NCBI RefSeq assembly: GCF_003576645.1
Contig: NC_044925.1
Location: 6,808,145-6,872,144, forward strand
DNA length: 64,000 nt
Direction: 5' to 3'
Origin: Ipomoea triloba
Lineage: Eukaryota > Streptophyta > Magnoliopsida > Solanales > Convolvulaceae
Shown here: piece after piece, positions 55,441-64,000 of the stretch
How positions within the stretch are numbered: position 1 is the first letter of the stretch
How the letters are laid out: each line of letters begins with the position of its first letter
Translations under genes and position numbers: made by a program
Notes under the pieces: model-generated
Seen by the model: the letters and a program-made list of their open reading frames with translations, nothing else
The model's database searches: none
What the model was told of the DNA's origin: nothing

Positions 55441-55697
55441 AATAATAAATCAACTTCATGGTTGTCTTCTTCCTCAACAAGAAGAACGCAACTGACGACC
55501 ATTCAATGGTCGCCCGTCATTAGTTTGGGCTGCTAAAATCCTAATTACTAATTATTATGATAATTTGTTATTAGGTTTAAATGTATAAAAATATCAGTTG
55601 ATTTGTTTAATTATAACTTTTTAAAATAAAGAGGACTAATTTTTTAAAATCTTTAATAGCCTATTTTCTCAATTAAATATTAATGGACAAAGCGTAG
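55441..55697. other. Nothing recognised
   Basis: Short AT-rich spacer between a foldback element and the next LTR. Confidence 0.5.
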
Positions 55698-55791
55698 TGA
55701 TGGGGATATAGGGGTTGGGCTAAGCCCAATGGGTGAGTGTGCCACGCAGTGTGCATGAGTGGTGACATACATGCGCATGCATGGGTGACGT

Positions 55792-55951
55792 CCCAAGGTG
55801 GTTAGGCAAGTGGTTGGGCACTTCCCAAGGTGGTTAGGCATGTGATTTGGCATGCCCCAAGGTGGTTAGGCATGTGATTTGGCATGTCCCAAGGTGGTGA
55901 GGCAGGTGGTTGGGTATGTCCCAAGGTGGTTGGACATGTCCGTGGCGTGCT
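55792..55951. repeat. 32-bp tandem repeat, five units
   Basis: CCCAAGGTGG begins at 55792, 55824, 55856, 55888 and 55920, exactly 32 bp apart, followed by TTAGGCATGTGATTTGGCAT with variations. Confidence 0.85.
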
Positions 55952-56382
55952 AGGACATGGGTTATAGCGGCTAGGTACGGATGAGAGTGTACAAGGGGTG
56001 CATGGTACATGGGGGTGTGGTTATGGGTGTGCATGAGGGGTACGGGTACGGGTGTGTGTGACGGGGTACGGGTGTGTGTGACGGGGTGGGGGTGTGTGTG
56101 ACGGGGTACGGGTGGTGCATGGAGGTAGGACGTGGTGTGCGTGGCATGGGGGGTAGGGGTGTGACGTGGGGGGTGGTACCGGGCGGTGTATGGCGGCGAG
56201 GCACGGGTGATGTGGGGGATGGTACTAGGTGGTGCATGGCGGCAAAGCACGGGGTGTGACGTAGGGGCATGGTGTGCGTGGACGTGGTGTGCGTGGGGGT
56301 GGGGAACACAGGGACACCTGGATGGCCAGGTGTGTGTGGATGGATGGCCTTACATGTGGGTGGTCCTAGTTGGTCTTAAGAC

Positions 56383-56394
56383 AGTATAAAAGGA
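56383..56394 (+). promoter_or_regulatory. TATA box of the Tat/Ogre-like LTR
   Basis: AGTATAAAAGGA, a near-perfect plant TATA box, about 370 bp before the LTR end. Confidence 0.6.
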
Positions 56395-56753
56395 GGGACC
56401 TCGGTCCATTTAAGACATCACTCAAAGTCACGAAGACTTCTATGGCCTGGTGGTCCAAGCTTTGTCAGCTGTGTGGTTGAGACAAGGGACAATCCCCAGC
56501 AAGGTTCTTTGGTCATTAGTCTGCTTTATTTATTAGCTGGTCCTTAGGCTCTTTATTTATTATATTTATTCCCTAGTCCTCTATTTGTTTATTTTTTTTA
56601 TTATTTGGGCCATCGTTTTTGGGCTGTTATTTCTTGGGCTTTGTACGCGTTCTATCGGGCCTCACGCCCCAATCAATAACATTATCATTTTCTCGTTACT
56701 CTCAATATTGATATACCCAGTTTATGGTGGACCCAGTCCCGATAAAATCATCA

Positions 56754-56774
56754 TTTGCGCAGTCTGTGGGGAAC
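56754..56774 (+). other. Primer-binding site, Tat/Ogre type
   Basis: TTTGCGCAGTCTGTGGGGAA, a one- or two-base variant of the TTGGCGCCGTCTGTGGGAA site that follows LTRs of Tat/Ogre-type elements. Confidence 0.7.
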
Positions 56775-56836
56775 GTTGCAAAAAAGCACACGTTCCTGAT
56801 CTCTAACAGTTTTATACAAGCCCAAGTGAACAAAAA

Positions 56837-58500
56837 ATGGCCAAGTCGCAGAGCGTTAACTCACCCCGCAGAGTCAATGGGGAAGTGCAAAACACTGATA
56901 GGCAAGCTCTACCTCCCTTCAGAGGTAGAGATGCCCCCGTTAAAGTAACCGGAGCCAAAAAGGGAACCAGAAGGGCCCACTCCATCCCACCGGAGGTGGA
57001 GGTTGCCCCCGTAGGCCGTGAGGTCGCTAACACCGTGAACGGGCTTCCAAGGCAAAACCCCGCCGCCCCACGCTCTAGTAGCTGCAAAAGTAAGCCTGGC
57101 TTACCCCGAGCTGAGCGTGGTACAAGGAGAAGTTTGTAGGTTCCTCTCGACCAAGAGTTCGGGTGGGGAAACGAGATTCCCAGAGAAATTCTCCGACCCA
57201 CTAAGGACTCGGAAGGTGAAAGCATGTACCGCACCCCAATGGCAGAAGGGGTTCACTATGGGTTCGCAGGCCCCTCCTAGGCACCCGAGGGTTGGGCCAA
57301 GAAGGTGGATGATAAGATCGCCGAGCTACTCCAATGGAAGGAACGGGGTAACCTCCCGGAGGTGCGCAAGATCGCAATAATCCCGCTATTCACCCAAAGA
57401 ATAATGAGGGAGCCCCTCCCTCCCAACTTCAAATTCCCAAACATCAAGCGCTTCGATGGCTCCGAAGACCCACAGGAGTATATCATGGCATACTAGGCCA
57501 CCATGATGTTATTAGGATCCTCCGAAGCGGCAATGTGTAGGGCTTTTTTCTACACATTTGGAGGACAGGCGCAACGGTGGTTCACCAACTTAAAGGGTAA
57601 CTCTATTGAGTCTTTTCACAACCTGCAATGAAATTTATTGCCCGCTTCATGAGGGGAAGAAAGGGTCGAAAGCACTTCACGCACCTCACTACCGTGAAGC
57701 AAAAACCAGAAGAATCTTTGACCGAATTCCTAGTCCGTTGGCAAGTGGAAGAGGCGGACGTGGAAAGCATAGATGACAGGTCCGCCATCGTGATGTTTAT
57801 ATATGCTCTAAAGGTAGGAGAACTCTATAAGACATTAAGGCGTAAGACCCCATGCACATATACGCAGCTCTCATGGCAAAGGTAGACAGGTACGCAGAAG
57901 TCGATGAGGTAAACCGACTCAAAGGAGGTGTGTAAGAAAATCCCGCTAAGAAGTTCTGGGCGGAAGATTCCATTAAGAAAGGTACTAGCCCGCCAGTGGA
58001 AAAGAATATCTCGAGTAAGGAGGGGAAGAACATACCCGGTAACGCCCCCTAAGATCCCATAAGAATCCAAAGGGTGCCCCCCCCTTGGGCTCCTCGTTCT
58101 CCCGCAAAAGCTCCGTTTCCAACCCCTCTCACCCCCCTAAAAGCCCGACATAGAGAGATATTAGCATATGCGGAGGAATGCCAAGTTGTGAAAGCTTCTT
58201 ATCAAGATTATGTGGCTGTCCCCAATCAAGGAAAATACTGTCGATACCACCCGATATGGACATAGCAGGGATGAGTGCCATGCTTAGTGAAAGGAAATAG
58301 AAGCACTCCTCCAATCAGGCCAGCTAGGAAATTTCATTGATTGGAATAGGATGTATCATAGGAATGTATGGAAGAGAGATTCGGCCGAGCACTCGCATTA
58401 TCCTACACTGTAGATAAATATGCCATGGAGTCCGTAGATAAGGGCAAGCGCCCGCTCATAAATGTGATTTTCAGGGGATGGTCTCTCGCGGGGCTCGAAG
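56837..58500 (+). pseudogene. Tat/Ogre-like gag (broken)
   Basis: Capsid polyprotein remnant starting at ATG 56837 (MAKSQSVNSPRRVNG). After a basic, proline-rich N-terminus (to 57139) the frame changes. From 57305 the retrotransposon gag domain reads LFTQRIMREPLPPNFKFPNI, KRFDGSEDPQEYIMAY, a TAG at 57494, MMLLGSSEAAMCRAFFYTFG and GQAQRWFTNLKG. A frameshift near 57630 precedes FIARFMRGRKGRKHFTHLTT, KQKPEESLTEFLVRW and EVDEVNRL. Near 58240 a zinc knuckle is split by a frameshift: KYCRYH continues as YGHSRDECH in another frame, then EIEALLQSGQLGNFIDWNR. Protease and pol are missing. Only a few lesions are present, so decay is moderate. Confidence 0.85.
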
Positions 58501-59544
58501 AGTAAACGGGAGCTAGCTAGGCGACTACAATAATAGTGATGAGTAGAGATATATAAGTAATGGGTGGAAAACTGGAAATAAGTGAAGACTAACTATTGTG
58601 AGAAAGGTAGTAATTAGTGTTAGGATTTACACGTGATTTGAATACAAAATTCTATTTTCGTTTATTTAAATTGTAGTATGATATCAACTACCATGTAGTG
58701 TGATGGCATTCGGGTTACCATTCCAAATGGGTGGTCATATGTTCAATTTACGGTGGTGGGAGCTTACAAGTATAGATCAAATGATACTATTTTGTAAAGA
58801 ATTATGAATATTTAAAAGAAATGTAGTGTGGATTGGGATTTGCCTAATTAGCATTGAATATCTTAGTAATCATCGCACCCCACCCTAGCTCATTATGTGC
58901 GTGTGTGCGCACACGCGTGTCTATTTGTGTATAGTAGATGTTTTAATAGAAATAGATAATATACTATTATACAACAAAAAATTATTAAAGGTTGAAATAG
59001 TTTAATGGCTAATAGACATTTTATTGTCTTAAGAGAACTAAGTACCAAAACTTTTTTACTACCCTCCAAATGTAATTTTTATTTGAGATTTTATTTTTAT
59101 TTTTACATTAATTGTGAGATTTATAATGTGTTATGTGTAGTAATAATTATTTGAATCGATGAATTAATTGATACAAAATATGTTTTGTAATTCAATTATG
59201 AAAAAATTTTTAAAAGAAAAAATATAGTTTTTCTTAACTATTTAGTCAATATGATCTAGAAGTTTCAATTATTCATCATCGTATTCAAATTAATTTAGGA
59301 ACATATAGGGTTGATTTAATTAAAATAAAAAGTATTTATAAATATAATATTAATAGAGATCATATGCAATTCATTCCAATGATTTCATATTTTATCATAA
59401 ATAGTTTTATCATTTTTTAAGTTTTCGTCCCCACTTAACAATATTCTCAGATCCAGGCCTCGTAGTGATGGCCAATGTTGACAGTGTTCAATATAGCCAA
59501 TATTGTCAGTATTTAAATGTTTAATATAGTTCAAATTGTATTTA
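58501..59544. other. No gene recognised
   Basis: AT-rich. At about 58690-58770, TAGTGTGATGGCATTCGG and ATATGTTCAATTTAC are weak box A and box B look-alikes of a possible decayed SINE. Confidence 0.4.
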
Positions 59545-59889
59545 GAGTTAATACCATTTAGGATCCTGTTCTTCAAGTATAGTGATTTTGCTACGTTTAG
59601 TCCTAAACTTTCAAATTGATCACCCGTGATCCTTCAACTTTCAAATTGTTACCATCAGTGGTCCAAGTTAACCACTCTTGGTCTTTCAACTATCAAAATT
59701 TATCCACTCATGGTCCTTCCAGGAGGACCACGACTAGTTAAATTTTGAAAGTTGAAGGACTAGTGGTAAACTTGGATCACGGATGATAACAAATTGAAAG
59801 TCGAAGAACCACGGGTAGTCAGTTTGAAAGTTTAAGACTAAATGTAGCAAAATGAGTATACTCAGAGGATCCCATATGACATTAACGCA
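59545..59889. mobile_element. Foldback MITE of the GAGTTAAT family
   Basis: Ends GAGTTAATACCATTTAGGAT and complement TGCGTTAATGTCATATGGGAT. Arms share TTTTGCTACGTTTAGTC and TGATCC...CAACTTTCAAATT. Flanks TTGTATTTA (59536-59544) and TTGTATGTA (59890-59898) form a 9-bp duplication with one mismatch. Confidence 0.7.
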
Positions 59890-60291
59890 TTGTATGTAGC
59901 ATAAAAGATAGTATTGTCCATTTGATAGGTAAAAATTCTTAATATTATTATCCATGACCCAAAAATTGAAGAATTTAATTTAATAGGTTAAAAACATGTC
60001 CAAGCTAAGGCGTTGCATTTTTCATTGATGTTTTAAAATTATCCATGATTGTGTAAATCATATAATATGAAAGTTACTTTAAACATGGAATAAATAAGAA
60101 AAAAGGTTTTGGTTGTTCTTTTTTGGGGAAAGGTGCTTTTGCAATTTTAGTTATATCAGGGTCATTATGTGTGCATGTTCCAGTCCACCATATTTTTTTT
60201 TTTTTTCTTTTTTTGAGTAAAACAAAAGCAAACAATAAAATTACTCAAACAACCCTCAAATATATCGAAAATTCTCGATTTAATTTCAAAA
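59890..60291. other. Nothing recognised
   Basis: AT-rich non-coding DNA with T runs. Confidence 0.5.
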
Positions 60292-60349
60292 TTTTTTTGA
60301 GTACTAGTGACTCTGTTACAATGTAGTATCTGTTTATAGCTACTTTCTC
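60292..60349 (-). mobile_element. SINE family 1, 5'-truncated copy
   Basis: Only the last 50 or so bases and the poly(A) (minus strand) remain: TGAGAAAGTAGCTATAAACA to TAGTACTC plus A run. Flanks AATTTCAAAATTT and AATTTCGAAATTT make a 13-bp duplication with one mismatch, so truncation happened on insertion. Confidence 0.8.
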
Positions 60350-61504
60350 AAATTTCGAAATTTAGTATTTCAAATTTTATTTTTGAATCAAACAACTCAC
60401 TAATGTCAACGGTTATGTTATTAAATTGACATTCCACCAATTCTCTACTTTTTGGTAATTTTCACTTTTGTGAAAAAAAAAAAAAAAAAAAAAAAGAGAG
60501 TTATATATACACCCATAAATATATGAGAAACTTTATGGTATAGATTAGTATCGGTGACTCTTGCATCTAGTGTTGTCTAAAAGTAGTGCGGGTTTTTGAC
60601 CCCTACATAATGCCTAACAGCATAGGGCCTCAATTTTAGATGGTACAATATCTATTTTTGACTTAGCTGCTTAAGAATTTTTATTTTTTTAAAAAAATCT
60701 ACAATTAAGCCCAATTAGCGTTATCGAATAAACTTGCATGGTAAAACTAATAATTATACAAATACTTACCTTATGAATGTGATGAATTTCAAATTATCGA
60801 ACTAATAACAATACTAATGTTTATGACAAATTATACAATGGATCAGGTCTACCTCACATTGTAGATCCTGGTACAAAAATAACCTTCAGATTCTATATTT
60901 GTAGTTGATCTTGACACATTATGTTTGAAAGTTTATGTATATGTAGTTAGCATATTATGTGTCAGCAATTATCAAGTTATTTGTTTATATGTACAGAAAC
61001 TGTTAATGGTAAATACAAAATGTGTTAATTAAAGGTATAAAATTTTTGTATTAGGGTTCACAATGCAATATGAATCCTAGTCCATGATATAACAATTGAA
61101 TATTTATACCACATTTAGAGATAAATGTAAATTATCATATCAAATTTAAAACCACAATTCAAAGAGTTGTACTATACATAATTTTTATTTATATTTAAAT
61201 CTAATTCCTAATGCATTTATTTCATTAGTTTTAGAAAGTGGTCCATTTTGTTTCCTTTTTAGTTTTTTCTTTTCTTTTCTTCGTGCCAAATCAATGCAAC
61301 GTTGATTTCGCCATTTTTAGAAAGTAACCCGCTTTTTCTCCTTTATTTCATCTAATTAATCCATATTTTATGATAATATAATATAATAGGATGTATTGTC
61401 CAAAGTAAAATTATTATTATTTTTAATTAAAAGAATTGAATATCAAATTTACCTCGTGAATTTTGGTGGAGTAGAGCTTATAGAACACGACAAACCTCTT
61501 TCTC
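60350..61504. other. No gene recognised; A23 homopolymer
   Basis: AT-rich DNA with an A run at 60473-60495. No long frame. Confidence 0.55.
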
Positions 61505-61629
61505 TGAGTACTACTTTCTCAACCTACTGAAGCATCCACTGAGGCTCGAACCCTCGAATCCACTCCCATTATCCATGTGAGAGTGTTTTCCGGGACACCG
61601 GGTGCCACTAGACCACAAGGTCTTTGGCA
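61505..61629 (-). mobile_element. SINE family 1, internally deleted copy
   Basis: Minus strand: TGCCAAAGACCTTGTGG, box A TGGTCTAGTGG, box B region GGTTCGAGCCTC, then AGTAGTACTCA without the 30-odd bases (GCTATGAACAGATACTACAT and following) seen in other copies. The deletion joins two CTA-containing points. Also carries an extra GATTCGAGG. Confidence 0.75.
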
Positions 61630-62279
61630 TTTTTTTTTCTCTTTCAATTGTCAGTAAATTTATTATTTCATACCAAACAATAGAATTTAAATTTATCCTT
61701 TATTCTCACATTATCTTTTTCACGTAATTATAATTCTTTTCCTCACTAATTTCCTCCAACCAAACGTCTTGTTACGTAATGGTCTGACTGTTTCAATGTT
61801 TGGACCACTGGCAAAATGGGTAATTTATTAATCAATTACCATTGGTCGCAAATCGCAATGCCACTTGGAATTTAAGCATTCAAAATAAATTATATGTTTT
61901 TTGAATGAACTTTGTTATGACGCTACCACGGCCATGACGCGCACCATTCTCTACACGTTATGACGGTTGCATATTGTACATCTTTTGACCTTGGGTAAAA
62001 CTGAAATAGTTCAAATAATTGTGACGAAATTAAAATGATTAAATTGTTTTAATTGTACTATATTTTTGGTTGAGTTTTATCTCACTAGTTAAATTTTTAT
62101 TGGTTGGAGTACTGTCCATTTAAACGTATGACAAAGAATGGTCGTTCTTCCAAAAATATTATATTCTTAAACAAGTTTTATTATATTGTTACAAATATAT
62201 GATGACCATTATTATATGACTTTTCCATTGCCACTTCTTCATCTTCTTCATTTATATTGTAAATATGAATGGTCAAGCT

Positions 62280-62339
<60 letters not shown>

Positions 62340-62386
62340 GGATCATATATTTCATTAGTAATTCACACCATGAAGTACATATTGAA
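61630..62386. other. No gene seen; (TA)n-(GA)n compound microsatellite
   Basis: The microsatellite lies at 62283-62339 with about 19 TA and 9 GA units. The surrounding DNA is AT-rich and non-coding. Confidence 0.7.
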
Positions 62387-62546
62387 TTTTTTTAGTACTA
62401 TTGACTCTGTTACAATGTAATATCTATTCATAGTTACTTTTTCAATCAAATTAAACACAAAGAGCCAATATTGCCTACACTGAGGCTCGAACCCACCCCC
62501 TCATATGGGGTGCAATCGGGTGCCACTAGACCACAAGATCTTTGGC
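62387..62546 (-). mobile_element. SINE family 1, near full-length diverged copy
   Basis: Minus strand: GCCAAAGATCTTGTGG, box A TGGTCTAGTGG, box B GGGTTCGAGCCTC, tail TAACAGAGTCAATAGTACT and A run. More substitutions than the copy at 51524, with a short deletion near box B. Confidence 0.8.
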
Positions 62547-62757
62547 TATATCCTTTCTAATGTTCTATTATTTCACAACACGTAATCAACACGTGTGCTC
62601 TATATCCTTCAATGAACGATCACAAAGAAGAAACTAATGAAAGTATCGATTTGGTTGAGGAAACAATGGAAAGCAAATTTAAGCATTATAATAATGCAGA
62701 TCTACGCGAAAGATGGAAAACGTGAGATAATTATATTATACTATATGAATTCATTCT

Positions 62758-63175
62758 TGATGGAGATATTAGAAACGACCCAATAATAGAGACCCGGGAT
62801 TTGGGAGTGCCTAGCCCGAGGCCCATAATGATTGCGTTGATTTAGTCTCATGGCACACCAGGTGTGCTTGAACTTAGTCTTGTGGCCCTCCACAAATTTA
62901 GCCTAATTCGGTTTGGATTTTCTTGTATAAAAAGACCATTGTCTTAGCATTACAGGACATCTTCATCATGCCTTGTCCAAACAATTACTGTAATAGCATT
63001 ACACTTCTTTTGTAATAGCTTTTGCAACTACGAATCAATACAACACTTGGTCTTCGAGACCTACATCAACTACTTTTCCTATAGCTTTGCTTATTCTATT
63101 ATCGATTTATACTTTTCTTAATTTATTGGATTTATTAATTCATATGCCCCGATTAATTAAATCCATTATTGGTGC
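62758..63175 (+). repeat. Gypsy 5' LTR, 418 bp (Tat/Ogre-like)
   Basis: Starts TGATGGAGATATTAGAAACG, much like the LTR at 55698, and ends GATTAATTAAATCCA before a primer-site-like TTATTGGTGCTTTCATTGAG. TATA box TTGTATAAAAAGACC at about 62923-62937. Confidence 0.65.
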
Positions 63176-63198
63176 TTTCATTGAGAGCTCGACATACA
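63176..63198 (+). other. Probable primer-binding site
   Basis: ATTGGTGCTTTCATTGAGAG, a string that commonly follows LTRs of plant gypsy elements of this type. The pairing tRNA was not determined. Confidence 0.5.
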
Positions 63199-64000
63199 AG
63201 CTCGAGCATGCTCCTTATTTTTCAATGATTCCATAACAGTATACCTAGGCCGAGTTCACGCAATTCTTGCGGAACCAACGCTGCCCCTCAAGTTGCCACC
63301 ATACGCACGGTCACCACCGCCATACCAACGGTCATGGCCACAATCGTAATCTCCACTATAACCACCTTCAGAAGACCACTATGAAACCTTTCGCCGCCGT
63401 CTCTGCAAGATGGTGATTCATTAACAGTAATGTGTTGTTACGATTGTCTAGCTCGGGCCATTTATAGCCTCGATAGCGTGTTCATCCTTGGAGGTAACAA
63501 TGTCAAATCCTCTAGATCTACCAGCCTCATGATCGTTGCTATTTATTCAGTGTGGGATCTGATCATGGACTCAACGCCAGCCCTGTGCCAAAACCTGCCA
63601 TTCATAACAAGAATAGGTGTTATAGAATGTTGTTTGTGAGGAATGTCAATCAAACAAATACCATTCAACTGAACAAGGAGTTTAGTCAAATTATAACTAG
63701 CTTTGTCGTGTCCATTAGAATACCCGCGTGGCCACAAATCTACAGACGATGCCCCAGGGATCTACTATCGCACAGCCGTTCGTGATCGCAGCGAGCCCGC
63801 TAGGCAGTTTGTGGAAAACATTCGCTAGGTTCTTCTTCCCGAATAGTGTTGCCAGAGCCGCCGCCGTTCATCCGAAGAGCGTGGCGGTGACTGTAATCCT
63901 ACCGACAACGCTCCACTACCCGAAGCACGAACTGCTACTTTCGTAGGCTTCAAAGATGGTGATGAAGGAACCTGGGGTGGAAAATGTACCACCCGAACCA
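63199..64000 (+). pseudogene. Start of the internal region (probable gag) of a gypsy element, cut by window end
   Basis: No single long frame. Short frames with A/T/P-rich composition (for example around 63250-63400 and 63728-63946) suit the variable N-terminal part of a Tat/Ogre gag, but no conserved gag block is reached before the window ends. The call rests on the preceding LTR and primer site. Confidence 0.35.

Larger units (their letters stand above)
55698..56753 (+). repeat. Tat/Ogre-like gypsy 5' LTR
   Basis: Starts TGATGGGGATATAGGGG and ends GATAAAATCATCA before a primer-binding site. The interior is G-rich on the plus strand, with tandem repeats at 55792-55951 and degenerate GACGGGGTACGGGTGTGTGT repeats at 56040-56120. 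Long frames on the minus strand (H, P and T rich) are repeat-derived. Confidence 0.75.

Noticed and set aside
55834..56389. 138- and 112-codon minus-strand frames rich in H, P and T, and plus-strand G/V/W-rich frames
   Set aside because: Generated by G-rich repeats in the LTR.
51524..62546. tRNA genes, suggested by box A and box B matches
   Set aside because: No cloverleaf can be formed. Matches are followed by a shared non-tRNA tail and poly(A), which defines SINEs.

Overview
The window reads as nuclear DNA of a flowering plant, most likely a eudicot. It is AT-rich, full of microsatellites, and made almost entirely of plant-type transposable elements in various stages of decay: Ty3/gypsy (chromovirus, Athila and Ogre/Tat-like), Ty1/copia, tRNA-derived SINEs, and Mutator-, hAT-, PIF/Harbinger- and Stowaway-type DNA elements. 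I recognise no host protein gene, rRNA or tRNA gene, so the species cannot be named. The repeat style would suit an asterid such as Convolvulaceae, but that is a guess.

Layout. 1-10.2 kb: nested minus-strand gypsy elements. Two copies of one long LTR (1-1449, and 2063-3610 plus 9100-10167) enclose a 613-bp interior. The right copy is split by a chromovirus (3611-9094, 5-bp duplication GCTTC) that keeps an integrase with a chromodomain. A single N at 9053 marks a scaffold join beside a duplicated LTR segment, so this part is probably mis-assembled. The left LTR copy carries a 749-bp Mutator-like element whose empty site survives in the right copy. 10.2-20.1 kb: Athila-like gypsy remnants on both strands. 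The best gene of the window lies here: an intact, intron-containing 376-codon reading frame (17402-19029, minus) in the envelope position of an Athila-like element. 20.1-25.2 kb: two copia elements in tandem, each with LTR, primer-binding site and a broken gag. 25.2-44 kb: mostly non-coding DNA peppered with small inverted-repeat elements, two hAT elements (one with a transposase remnant), a solo LTR and a SINE. 43.7-51.2 kb: Ogre/Tat-like protease remnant, an Athila-like element with a four-level nest, and a copia solo LTR inserted into an 84-bp tandem repeat. 51.2-64 kb: five copies of one SINE family all in the same orientation, foldback elements, and two Tat/Ogre-type LTR-gag starts, the last running off the window.

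The coding remnants do not form a host pathway. They are pieces of separate retroelements, and no element in the window carries a complete gag-pol. The target-site duplications allow a relative order of insertion at several nests.
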